This document shows positions 36,301 through 50,100 of a stretch of 64,000 nt of DNA, piece by piece. Position 1 is the stretch's first letter, and every line of letters begins with the position of its first letter. A program made the position numbers and the translations under genes. This DNA is from Diphasiastrum complanatum. Its lineage: Eukaryota > Streptophyta > Lycopodiopsida > Lycopodiales > Lycopodiaceae. The notes beneath the pieces are model-generated. The model made no database searches, had not been told where the DNA came from, and saw only the letters and a list, made by a program, of their open reading frames with translations. Location: assembly GCA_029204225.1 (NCBI GenBank), contig CM055110.1:42205862-42269861 (forward strand), given 5' to 3'.

Positions 36301-39300
36301 TCCATCATGTCTTCCACAAATACGTCTCAGTCGCCTCGTTACACTATCCATCGTGATGTCCCATCTGCAACGGATATCATGATCCTTCCTAGCACAAGCA
36401 TGGTCACTCAGTGGATGACCCTTGCGGAGCCTCTGCTTACTGCAATGGGTATTCATGAGAGAGCCTTCTTAGGGAGAATCAACATGGATTTTATCACTCT
36501 TGCCTTCAGTACTTGGAAGAGGAGAAATCCAAATTTTACATTACTTTTCAGGGAGGCACACACAAGGTGCGTGTCACTGAGGCCGCCCTTGTTGCCATAG
36601 GAATAGCGTCTAGTACCCAAGCCTCACCGAACCATAAGCAAGCCAAACAGGCTATTAAGCCTTATATTGACATTACCAATGATCTGCACTGGACTAATGA
36701 CGGCTATCTTCTAGAGGCCATTACTGATCCTGCCATTCAGGCTGCTGCTCAGCTCCTTAACAATTTCCTGATGGTTGGCAACCTCAGGAAAGACCGTATT
36801 ACTTCCCAGATTTTGCATAGAATAGTTGAGTCTCAGGCCAAGATAGCCAAGGCTCCTCTGGAACCATATAACTGATTTAAGACTGTCTTTGGAGAGCTCA
36901 AACAAGCCATCAAGAGCAATACCAAGCAGCAATTTGTTGTTGGCCCGATGTTGTCACTCCTAGCAGCCTCTCACCTTGAAAATAAAATCCATGGGTTTAG
37001 TATGGATGTCGTGCTTTCTATCTATGAAGAGGCACCGACAGAGTCATCTCAACAGGCATCTAGCTCACATAGTCAACGTCGTCCACACAGCGAGATCGTC
37101 ATTCCTGACTCGCCTTCCACGTCATGACGTCGTACTAAGCAGACATCTTCAATTGCGCTTCCACCCCCTGCTGCTATTCGCACTGAACTACCTATTCCCC
37201 CCGCCTCTGATGCTTCCCTCGCCTCTGCTTCCTCTCAAGGATAGTCTGTGACCATTGGGGCTACCATTCCCATCACATCTGCCCAAGCCGCCTCACCCTA
37301 ACACACGAGCTGTTTCCTCAAACACCCAGTATTTCATGGACATGTTCGATGATTCCGACCCCCTTGGGGCCTCAGAAGTTTTTGTTATGCCCCAGAGCCC
37401 TGCGCCCTTTGAACTCCAATCCCCCGGAAGAGAATTCGAGACTGTCCATGATTCTGAAGCTACTTTTGAAGAAACCTTTCCCACAGAGCCACAAGAAACC
37501 GCAGCAGCTCAAGCACCAGCCACAATTCGGGTCGAGCAAGCTGTCAAATCACCAAAGCAGTTCGACGCCATAGTGCCTGAGGACTATGAAGAAGAAGATC
37601 TCTTTGAAGAAGAAGAGTTACAGACACCTGCTCCACGCCAACCAGGGACAGTACCACAAGGTCCTTCTGCTGCTAACACCTCCACATCGGTAGATTCTGG
37701 TGATGCTCTACGTTTAGTCTCAAGCCTGGCGCAAGTGATCCAGTCTATGCTGGATAAGAAAAAAGAAATGGAGCAACGCATCTCAGATTTGGGAACTGAG
37801 AATACACTCATTAGCCAGAAAGTGAATCAGCTGGACAAAGAATTGAAGATCGCCAAGCAGCACGAAGCTAAGTCTAAAGCTGACAAGAAGAAGGCACAGC
37901 AATTGGCTGATCGCCTAGAGGACTATGTCAGTTTACTGCAGAATGCGCTTACAACCGCCCAAGACCAAGTGGACAAGGCCGTGCAGGATGCAAAGCAACA
38001 AGTGCAGCTGCTTTAGGGTCAACTGCAGATGGCTGAACAAGATCGCACACGTCTCCAAGGTGAATTGGATGCGACCACCCTTGAGCGTGATGCGTATCTA
38101 CAGATGCAAATACCTGATCATCCGGTAACTCCGACGGAAATCGCGTATTTGTTTCAAAAGGTTGAAACCTATAAAGTGGCCCTTCAAGGATTCCAAGGCC
38201 GCTTTGACAGATTCAAGGGTCCAGCTTCAACTGAGTTGGCAAAGGCCAAAGCAACCATCAACGAATATGAAAAGGCTGTCGCTCAGGTGTTGGAAGCCGG
38301 GCCTCAAATTCCAGTTTCGGTCATGCCGCAGTTCTCCCCTCCGGAGTCCGCACCAAGCCAACACACCTATGGATATAGGGTTGGATTCGGGCATGGACCA
38401 AGGTGGAGCCCCTGAAGTCGCAGAAGAACAGCCAGTTCCACAGGCAACGCAAGCAGGTCCGTCTTCATCAAGGACCATACCATTGTTCAGAAGACCAATC
38501 AGCGTCGAGGACCAGATCCAGAGCTTTTTAGCGCAACATCCTCATGAGTCCTCGCGTGGTGGTTGGGTCCTCAAGTTTAAGACCTCTGAAATAGAGGCCG
38601 GCAAAGAATTGGATGAAATACCTGCATTGGGAGAGCAGCCAACTTGGAGAGTTACAGTTTTCGAGAAAACTCCGGAATCCATCAGGAGTTATATGGCCAG
38701 CCCTCGCCAATTGTGCGTAGATCCATACTACGTACCAATGCCGCGTAGGAATAAGTGGAAGGATTTGGGATTGACCATGGACAAAATTACTATCCATACC
38801 CCGAACTGGCCAATCATCCACCAACCATATAGCTGGGAGATCTCAGTGGATTTCCATCGAGCCCTACAAGCTTATCAGCGGGAGTATATCCACTCTCCTG
38901 ATCCCACAGTCAGGCAATCGGTGTTGTTTGCAAAAGATCTCACTCTCTTGGCATCCGTGACAACGCGATGGGATGATTGCCTTCCTCCTTTGGCATTCGA
39001 TCCAATGGCGTCAGAGAGCATTAAAGATCAGCTGCCGGTGGCCAGATTGTATTTTTGTGCCGCAATGATGGGAGGCTCCTGGGAATCTTGATTCACAGCC
39101 TAGACAACTTCAAAGTGGGTCGTCGGAGTCCACTGTTGTTTTTTGCAGCACAATTTAGATTTCAACACTGCCCGACTCGATTTCATGGAGAAGGTGCAGT
39201 ATCACTTAATAAAGATTCGACGTGATGCAAATAAAAGCCCACAGTAACTGCATCTCGCAGGTGTCGTGGGACCACCACCAGTTTTGGTGGGGGATATTGT

Positions 39301-39668
39301 TGGAAGGTTTGCGGATCCCAAGGCAACCCTAACCCTAGTTAATAAGTGAGAGGAATTTGACACCCTATGTGTGTAAGTCCAACCCGATGATCACATAGAG
39401 ATTTGATTAATTAGAAGTCAATAAAAGGACTTTAGGCCTTTTGTAGGACTTTTAATGTCGTAGGGCCTAAATGTCAAGTTAGTGAATAAAGTTGGGTTTC
39501 CCTCCAATTTTGGATGGTTCCCACTCTTTTTTAAGTTTGAATAGTTAGGGAAGAAGAACTGGACCAATAGGATTTTGAGGCCAAGGTCCCCCTCTCAACT
39601 ATAAAAGGAGACCATATCTTTTATATTGCAGATTCAATATGGCTAATCTAAAGCAATTCTCCCAATTG

Positions 39669-39721
<53 letters not shown>

Positions 39722-41069
39722 TTCATCTCTTTCGGTGTTCTCTTCTCTCACACAGATTCACTCTGCCATTCTCTTGCTAACAGGTTGAAGGTGAGGTCAT
39801 GCTCCCTTGGGAACGCAACTACTACAAGTCGTGTCAGGCGAGAGCCCTACAGAGACATGGTGCCCAAGCTTATCTAGAGACACTTGGAGTGACATCTCGC
39901 GTTTGCAGATTCACATGCTTAGCCGGATTATTCGGGCCAAGCAGTCCGTTCCTCATGAGATTATTCTGGCGGAGTTTGCTTCTCCTCCACTGATTGTCGA
40001 GGCTATTTTCAGGATTATCACGTTCATTCACAGAATCTCAGAGCTTGACTCCTCCAGATACGTGGTAGCGGCTTTTACATCTTCTCGCACTTTGGCTGGG
40101 CAGCGGGCTAAGTCTTCATGGTTTCAATATGCTTCATACTTTCTACATAGCTGGGGATTATCTATGTCTGACCTCCCCGATGGGACTCATGCGTTCATTC
40201 GCAGACAGATCTACAGAGCATACATACATATTGTTTGGTCTCATCTTGATCCTTCAAAGGTTAAGCTTCAGTTCTACCACATTCACTTTCTTCACTTGGA
40301 TGCTTCAGGGCTTCTCGTTAGACCGAGTTATATCTCTCAGCCATTGTCTTTTGGCCTGCGCTACCGCATAGGTCAGCTTCGTGTCTCTTCTCATCAGCTC
40401 GCTATTGAGACCGGCAGATACACAAACATGCCACGACCATTACGGATCTGTCGGTGATGTACATTGCAGGAGGTTGACGATGAGTTTCACTTTATTTTCT
40501 TATGTCCAGCTTACTATGAGATCAGAGGCAGATACCACTGTCTCTATCGGGACACTCCAGTCACGCTTAGTTCCTTCGTTGCCCATTTGGATGCGAGATG
40601 TGTTGGTTTACTTTTGCGAGAGTTGTTCTCCTTGAGATCTTCACTTATGTCGGATGATCAGGATGTTGACCACAACCAGCCACATATTACACTTTTCTTT
40701 CAAAAAAGAGTTAGGGAGGATACTTCTGATAGTGAGATTGACATTCCAGCTCGCCGACAGAAGCTCCAGCGTCTTCCTCGACCATCCAGAGTTCGTCATT
40801 AGAGGCCACCATGTGCCTCACACCAAATCACACAGTTTTTCTCTTTCAGTTAGGAATTTTATTCCTCCGTGTAGCTGGTGGTTAAGCTATTGCTTTTGTA
40901 CCCTCACCATAGCTGGAGGTTAAGCTTTGGTTTTATTTCTAGTTTATTTTTGTTTTTTAGCTTTAGTTGAATAGAAATAAGTCCAACATGGACAATGCTC
41001 CTTTCTGATGTACTTTTTCTTTGTCTTATGTGCCCAAGGGCACCCGATAGACATTAATATATTCTATTC

Positions 41070-41143
<74 letters not shown>

Positions 41144-44100
41144 TTACATATGAGGTCCATCCATAGCTTAGGGGCTAGATTCATTTTGATCTACATTGGT
41201 TGGGTAGGTTTGAGTCACCATCCATTCCCATTGTTTCTCTTGTTTTCAATATCCTACTATTGATCTTGGACCAAATCTTCAAACTATTCTTCATGATCTA
41301 ACACCCTCCTGAAAAACGATGATAAAGGAAATGGTGGTGTCCACATCTCTAGATCTTTGCTGCTGTGGGGTTGTAGGTCTATTGTGAGCCTGAGCGCGAG
41401 GTACATGTTGTCTTTGTTGCTATCTCTACGTTTGATGTCGTCTGCTTTGCTTGGAATGAGGAACTGGACTCGGTCTAATGCACTAACGTCTAGCGCAATG
41501 CCTATATCTCACTAGGATATCTATCTCATCCTCTGATATGTCCTTTGTATCCACTATAGATCTTTGTTTGTGTCTAGTTAAAAACTCCATGATACTCATC
41601 TGGTGTATAAAAGTTTGGCCCTCAAATAGATCTCGTCTCAACAATATCATCTCTCATATCATCAAGGCTATACAATGTAACTCAATAGGGAGTGATGTCA
41701 CACTAGCAACATGTAGCTACCAAACAAAATCAAGCCCCCTCCGCGGGAGGCCTATGGGTATACTTATGCCCTCCAAAGCTCCTCCACAACTAGGAGTGAA
41801 CTGTGACACCTCAGCAACCTAACTACACCACATCAACCACTTCCCTTGTGAGTCACTACTAGCACCATGCAAATCCACCATCATGAGTTCTAGACCTCTA
41901 AACCATTGATTATGACTTTAGTACCATGAGGGCCCTGACCCCTTGTCATGCCCACAAAGATCTAACCCTGGATTTATATCCCATAGGGCCTACTTCGACC
42001 TGTAAGTCAGTTATAATCATGAGGTGTTGGGTGTGAAAAACTCAGATCCAAAAGATGCTAAAGTTTCATAAAGATCTTGGCCATGGAAGTTATGCACATC
42101 TAGATTGAAAAAATGATAGAAATTGTGATGTTAAGCATACTAAACATCAACTAAACATCAAAATCTGATCATAAGCTTCCACAAACAGAAACTTGCTGTC
42201 CCTGTCCGTACTTCAGAGCCTACAACCTGCATTTCACACGTGTGAAGCCATAGCAACAAAGAAATCACAATTCTAGTGGCTAGAATGCAAGATATGAACA
42301 AAAAAGTGAGAGAGAAGAAGATGGACCTTCAAAGAGCATAACATTCATTCAATAGAATGAAAATGAGATGTGTACATACTCGTGGAGATGGCTATTTATA
42401 GCAGCCATAGTGCCTCTTGGCCACTTGTCTTATGATAGGCTAAAATTGGGGTCCAATAGGATTCACCCATATACCTAGAAATTTGGTCAAATAGGAATGC
42501 ACCAAATTATGAGCCAATAGAAGAGCTCCACACTCGACCTCCTCTAATTAATGTGACCTCAAAAGTAGTGTACACATACTTTGGGCCTCTACATACATGT
42601 ATGAACCTATCTCTAACTTTTATTTGGCCATAGGCCTACAAAATCTCAAGTTAGGAAAATACTACTAGTTGACAATTTTTCACACTCCCTCTTCAACTAG
42701 TTTTAGCATAGATTTAGAAAGTACACCAAGACTTGTTCTATGCTTGAAAAATAAGTCCTTTCCCAATGCTTTGGTAAAGATATCAGCCACACATTCCTTT
42801 GATGGGACATGTTCAAGCTTGATCTCTTTTGCCAACACTTGTTCTCTCACAAAATGGTAAGCCACCTCGATATGTTTGCTCCTTGCATGGAAAACCGGAT
42901 TGCTTGCTAGACTTTGGGCTGAAAGGTTGTCACAAAAGATGATTGGACTCTCTGAAAAATCCAGCAAATGAAGCTCCATAATCATCCTCTTGATCCACAC
43001 CATCTCCTTTGTGCATGATGTCAAAGCTTTGTACTCGGCCTCACTAGAAGAAAGTGATATAGTTGCTTGTTTCTTCGACATCCATGAGATAGCTCCATCA
43101 CCTATGAAAATAGCATGTGCATTTATGGATTTTCTATCCATAAGGTCTCCTGCAAAATCTGAATCTGAAAAACCAAATAAGTTAGGTGATGAGCCTCTAT
43201 AAACAATGCCAAAATCTTTTGTTCCCGAGATGTATCTCAAGATCCTCTTTCCTAGTTTCCAATGTTCTATGCTAGGATCTTGCATGAATTGGCTTAATCT
43301 ACCAACACAATAAGATAAATCAGGTCTTGTGATGGTTAGATATATAAGAGAACCTATTAGCTTCCTATAGAGAGTAATGTCCTCGAAGGATCTTTCATTA
43401 CCTCTTATAGTTAGCTTTACATGTGATTCCATAGGTGTATCAATAGGATTTGCATCTACCATATGAAATCTATTGAGAATAGAAATAGCATACTTCTCTT
43501 GTGAAATAAAAGTGATTTGAGAAGTTCTAATTACTTCTATTCCTAAGATATAGCTCAAAAGACCAAGATCATGCACTTCAAATTCCTTTTTTAGTGCTTT
43601 CTTGATATCTTCTATATCTTTCTTGTTCCCTCCACTTAAAATAATGTCATCCACATAAATTAGAAGGATTGTAACATCATTAGCACTAATTCTAAAGTAA
43701 AGTGAATGATCATACTCACTCATAGTGAAGTTTTGAGAAAGTAGAAAAGAGTTAAGCCTAGCATACCAACTCCTTGGTGCTTGCTTAAGACCATACAAAC
43801 TTTTTTGTAGAAAACACACATGATTAGGCTTGCTATGAGAAACATAGCTCTCGGGTTGCTCCATGTAGACTTCCTCTTCAAGATCACCATTCAAGAAAGC
43901 ATTAGAAATGTCTAATTGCCAAAGATCCCATCCATAAAGAGTTGCAAGGGAAATGATTACTCTTATGCTCACCATCTTTGCCACGGGTGCAAAGGTTTCC
44001 TCATAGTCAATGCCATGCTCTTGAGCATAACCTTTAGCCACCAACCTTGCCTTCAACTTGTTGATAGATCCATCTTGATTTGTCTTTACCTTGAAGATCC

Positions 44101-47100
44101 ATTTGCATCCAATTGCACTTTTGCCCTTTGGAAGCTCCACCAATCTCCATGTGTTGTTCTTCATAAGTGCTTCAAACTCAAGATCCATTGCTTGGATCCA
44201 TTCCTCTTCTTGCCTTGCTTCATCTACACATGAAGGTACATCAAAAGAAGTTAGGAAAGCATAGTTGGATCCATCCACCACTTGCTTACCTTTGCCATCA
44301 TAAGTGAGCCTTGAGGGTTTCACTTTATGCCTTGGAGTTCTCCTTGGAATTTGACTTGAAGAGGCTTCTTCAACATCCACATCCAATGTGTCATCAACTC
44401 CATTGTCATCAAGCACATTAGTTGCAACAACACCATCATCACTTGAAACAACTTTTGGAATGTTACCTTCATCAAAAATGACATCCCTACTTGTGAACAC
44501 TTTCTTGATTGAAGGAACATAAATCCTATATGCTTTGCTTACTTCACTATAACCAACAAAAATGCCCTTTCTTGAAGATGGATCCTCCTTAGTTCTATCA
44601 TCAAGAGTAATGTTGAAGTAGCAAATGCATCCAAAAGTTCTTAGAAACTTGACATTAGGCTTCGTACCAAACAAAGCTTCAAAAGGGGTTTTTCCTTCCA
44701 ATACAACACTTGGCCATCTATTGCATAGGAAATTTGCACACAACAAAGCATCACTCCAAAAAGGTTTAGGAAGATTAGCATTCAATCTCATTGCCTTTGC
44801 ACTCTCACACAAGGTTCTATTCTTCCTCTCGGCCACTCCATTTTGTTGTGGTGTTCTTGGACATGTGTACTCCCTCTTGATCCCATGCTCATCGCAAAAG
44901 GCTTTGAATTTGTTAGAAATGTATTCACCACCATTGTCGCTCCTCAAGCATTTGATTTTGGTTGTAAATTGAGTCTCAATAGCAACTTTGAACTTGACAA
45001 ACACATCAAACACCTCATCCTTGCTCTTTAGTAGATAAACCCAACAAAATCTACTAAAATCATCAATGAAAGTTACATACATCTTAGCACCTCCATTGCT
45101 AATTGTAGTAACACCATGAATATCCGAATGCAAGAGAGAAAAAGGCATCTTAGATCTAGATATAGATCTAGTATATGGCAATCTATGTGATTTAGACAAA
45201 GCACATTCTTCACAAACATGATTCAAGCAAGTAAGAGACTTGGGAAGTCCCCTTACTACCTCCTTTTTGGCTATTACCTCCAAGGCCTTGTAGTTGAGAT
45301 GTCCCATCCTTTTATGCCATACCTCTTGAATTGACATTTGTTCATTTGCCATGCATCCAACTTGGTTAGCAACAACACATGCATCAAGCTTGAACAATTT
45401 CCCTTGCCTTTTCCCTTTTGCAATGATACTACACCCCTTTTTGATCAAGCAAGCATCACCATCAAACTCAACTTTGAATCCTTTGTCAAGCATTTGGCTT
45501 ACACTAAGTAAGTTCTTGGTAATGGATGGAATGAGCAAAACATCTTTCAATTCTATATTCCTATTTGTAGAAAGTGAAATAGGAATTGTGCCAATCCCCT
45601 TGATTGCACACTCACCATCATTTGCGGTATAGATTACCTTCCTATCACCATCAAATGCCATTAAAGATGAAAAATACTCTTTATGATATGTCATATGAGA
45701 AGTGGCTCCACTATCAATCCACCAAGGATCAATGTCTCCATGATTAGCCAACAAGCAAGATGACATAACAAAAGCATCATTTGAAAGAAGCTCATCCCCA
45801 CCCTCATCAATAGTTAGATTGGTTTGCTTTTCCCCTTGATCCCTCTTTTTCTTAAAACAATCACTAGCAAAATGCCCTTTGACTCCACAATAGAAACATT
45901 TTAGCTTAGATCTATCCTTCTTTTTGCCAAAAGTAGAGTGCTCACCTTGGTCTTGCCCTTTAGACCAATTGCTTTTACCTTTGCCCTTGAACTTGCCTTT
46001 AGAGAACATTGCCTCCTCTTCTCCTCCTTGAGATGTAGAAGATGCTCCCACTCTTGCTTGCAACCTGAATTCTTCAGCCAACAAGACCTCTTGCAAGTCT
46101 CCAACACTTGGTAAACATTTTTGGATAGCATAACTTTGAACAAGATTAGCATGATCATCCAACAAGCCATTGAGAATCACTTGAACAAGCTCCTCATTAT
46201 TTATGCCATCATTAATGCATGCTAACTCATCATTCAATGCTTTAACTCTCAAAACAAAAGCATGTCCATTCTCACTCTTCTTTTGCATACAAGAAAAGAT
46301 TTGCCTTCTTAAAGTCAACACTCTAGAAGTAGACTTGGATTCATAAACCTTCTTCAAGGCTTCCCAAGCTTCACTAGATGATGTGCACTTACCAACCTCT
46401 TTGATAAGCTCATTTGTCACATTCATCTTGATCATGTGAAGGGCTTTCTTTGCCCTCTTGTCATACCTCAATTGTTCTTGAGGTGCCAAAGGTCTCTCCT
46501 CCACACCTACAACAATATCCATCAACTCATTCATCTCAAGCAAAGACTCCATCCTTACTTTCCAAGTAGAATAGTTGAGGGAGGTAAGCCTATCATTGCT
46601 TTCCAACATGTAGCCTCCATTTGTAGCCATGTTGCAATGATTGATCTCTGATCTTTGACCTGTTCCAATGCACTAAGCACTCTCTTGAATCAACAAATGA
46701 AACACAAGAAGAAATCACAAAGATTTGGAACCTAAAACCTTACTTTTTCTCTCTTTTCCTCACTTTTTCCTTAATTTTAGCCACTAGTTTTATGATTTCT
46801 TGATCAAACCAAGACCAAACCTCAATATACTTGCTTTTCCCTCACTCCTAAGATTGAAATACACTCTTGAATCATTCAGCAAACTGAAAATCAGAGGGTT
46901 ACATCAATTTTGAAGTTTTTGACATGAAGAAGCAAGAAATTGAATCAAAAAACTATATGCTAGAATGGAAAACTAATAGGATCTTGTTGGATCTTGCATC
47001 TCCCTCTTTCCAAAACAATTTTTGTCTCCTTATTCTGATAAGTACAGAGGGAATTCGCCCTACTTCAATTGAAATGCATACAAATGATGTTTTGATCACA

Positions 47101-50100
47101 AAGATCCAATTTCTACACATAAATCAACAAGATTTTTAGCTAGAAACTTGATTGGAATGCTACAAAAGCAAACTCGCCCACAAATCTCTTCTAAATCTGG
47201 CAAAACCTGCACATTTGGCCGCCTAATGCTCTGATACCATGTGAAAAACTCAGATCCAAAAGATGCTAAAGTTTCATAAAGATCTTGGCCATGGAAGTTA
47301 TGCACATCTAGATTGAAAAAATGATAGAAATTGTGATGTTAAGCATACTAAACATCAACTAAACATCAAAATCTGATCATAAGCTTCCACAAACAGAAAC
47401 TTGCTGTCCCTGTCCGTACTTCAGAGCCTACAACCTGCATTTCACACGTGTGAAGCCATAGCAACAAAGAAATCACAATTCTAGTGGCTAGAATGCAAGA
47501 TATGAACAAAAAAGTGAGAGAGAAGAAGATGGACCTTCAAAGAGCATAACATTCATTCAATAGAATGAAAATGAGATGTGTACATACTCGTGGAGATGGC
47601 TATTTATAGCAGCCATAGTGCCTCTTGGCCACTTGTCTTATGATAGGCTAAAATTGGGGTCCAATAGGATTCACCCATATACCTAGAAATTTGGTCAAAT
47701 AGGAATGCACCAAATTATGAGCCAATAGAAGAGCTCCACACTCGACCTCCTCTAATTAATGTGACCTCAAAAGTAGTGTACACATACTTTGGGCCTCTAC
47801 ATACATGTATGAACCTATCTCTAACTTTTATTTGGCCATAGGCCTACAAAATCTCAAGTTAGGAAAATACTACTAGTTGACAATTTTTCACATTGGGGCC
47901 CTCATGGTATTGAATTATAATTGATGGTTTGGAGGCCTAAAACCCATTGGTATGGAACGAGCAATGACTCATTGGTAAGTGGCTGATGTGGCCCAGTTAG
48001 GCTACTAATGTGTCCTAGTGAAGTGTTTTAATCTACTCTTAGTCTAGGGAGGGTCTTGGAGGGTATAAGCATACCCATAGGCCTCCCTTTGGAGAGAACT
48101 TAACTAAGCTACATAGCTACATGCTGCTAGAGTGCACTCTCACTCCTTCCACTATTGAGACATAGCAAGCGTTCCACAGCCTGGGGGCCTATAGAAATTC
48201 CTTCCTCAGCAACCTGGATAAGCATTTTCTTGGCTGAGCTATACAAAGGTTGCTTAATTCGGCATCCCTCCTTGTCATTCTCTTCTCTCCTCTCTGCTCC
48301 TACAAAAACAGTTTCAGGTACACTCCGCCAATCTGATTTGTGAACTGCCTGAGCCTGGGTAGTAAACAATTTGCAGCCATCAACAGCTCGCAGATTATCC
48401 TGTAAACACTAAAGTTGGTGTTAGCAGAACCGCCTGAGCCTAAGTACACAATTTGCAGGCCATCAGCATCTCGCTGATTATCCTATAAACTTGGTGTACA
48501 TAGGAAAACAAGTGGATTATTGTAGTTTGTAGGCATGCTGGCCCGAGCAAGTAAAGCAGCCAATAACACCAATTTTGAAATCTGTAAGTGATGCTCCAGG
48601 ACAGATCTGCCAAAAGGAGCGCTGGTTATTTGGCCAATGAAACTCGTTTTCTCGAGCATCTCAGTCTGACAGACAGCAGCGAGCTGGCTCAACAAAGGGC
48701 TAGGGAATAATGGGTGAACTGTAGTTCTAATCACATTCCTAGGAGTTAGTAATGAAGCCTATCTCTTGAACCAGGTGACTCAGGTAAGGGATATGAATAG
48801 CTTGTTACTACAGAGCTACAAAATTAATGTGATAAGAATCCCGGTGGATTCTTCCATTTATATTATCCCATTGCCTAGAGGATCTATTGACAAAATTATT
48901 CATCCTTAAAAAGTGATTATAGCAAATCTGAGAGACGGTTTTTCTACGGACATGGTTGAAAAGACAAGACTTTCTTGCACTATAGAGTATTCCAAATGGA
49001 TTGTTTGATTTCTAGATTCTACATGCACTATAGGGCATTCTAGACGAGTGGATAATCTCTAGAAGGTGAGATCATAAAGGGGCTTCTTGGAGGGAGAACC
49101 CATGGTATGCAACGCAGGCAATTTCAAAGGGAAGTTCTAATCATAGAATTAATGAACCGTGGGTGGTTCAACACGGTTCTGAGTAATCTTTGATAGAGTT
49201 TCTGATTTGGTTTTAGCACTCTTTGAGAGATATTATAACGTCCCCCAGGACTCCCAACCGAGATAGAGCTTCCTAGAACACCAAAGGGAGGATTGCAGTA
49301 GACGAAACTGTCCCAACCTTACAATGTAACATGGTTTACTAGCATTGTTGGTTATTTGTATTGCTTATAAGTCACAATCCATGGTGAGTCTTGGTTTCAT
49401 GAAGTTGTGCTTAGGATACAACAGAACCTTGGTTTGAATTATCTCCCAATTGGAAATAGGTTTGATTGCTCTGGAACTATCCCGAAAACTCAAAGGGAGT
49501 CGGATAACCAAAAGTTAAAGCTTCTTGATTATTAATGATATAAACTAATAATCGAGATTCAGTTGTGACTTGTCATTATACAAGTTGTTTATATATTTAT
49601 TGTTCTAGAGCGCTTGTTGCTGAAAGTGCATATAAGCTTGAGGCGGATGGTTGTCCCAAATCATTGGACAAAGTGGGGATCATCACGAGAGCCCAAGTTG
49701 AGGAGATTTGAGATAATTGTGCTGAGTACATCTTTCTGGGATGAGCCACGAGAGCTACCGTCATGGGGCTACAACTGATCGATCTATAGTGTCCTTCGGC
49801 TTAAGGGCTGCACCTTGGGCCTTCTACATGAGTTTATGGACAGGATTGGTCAACAACTCCTTACATGCACTATCATCAATGTTGATAGATATATACTTAT
49901 AAGTATACACGTCATTGCTGAGTTAGTCTAAGTTGGAACTTGGAATCTGATTCTTGATTGAAGATTGACTGAATTCCTAAAATAAAAAATGTCGTTAAAT
50001 GTTCAGGTTGGATGAGATACGGGATCCATCGCAATCAAGATGGGATTGGTTCCATCATCGTCTGCATGCAATGGCTCATCTACTTCACACATCGTGGAGG

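Larger units (their letters stand above)
42032..47892 (-). mobile_element. Complete Ty1/copia element, recent insertion
   Basis: 5861-bp LTR retrotransposon in minus orientation. LTRs are 42032-42684 (3') and 47240-47892 (5'), each 653 bp and indistinguishable when read side by side. Both start TGTGAAAAA and end TTTTTCACA. Target duplication TTGGG is at 42027-42031 and 47893-47897. Primer-binding site 47228-47239, polypurine tract 42685-42695, and a single uninterrupted gag-pol ORF. All parts needed for transposition are in place. It sits in intron 2 of the hexosaminidase gene in the gene's own orientation, so its promoter and polyadenylation signals could act on the host transcript. Confidence 0.95.

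Noticed and set aside
36307-39246. Envelope gene in the gypsy element
   Set aside because: Position fits, but no signal peptide, transmembrane span or glycoprotein features; coiled coil and acidic linker instead.
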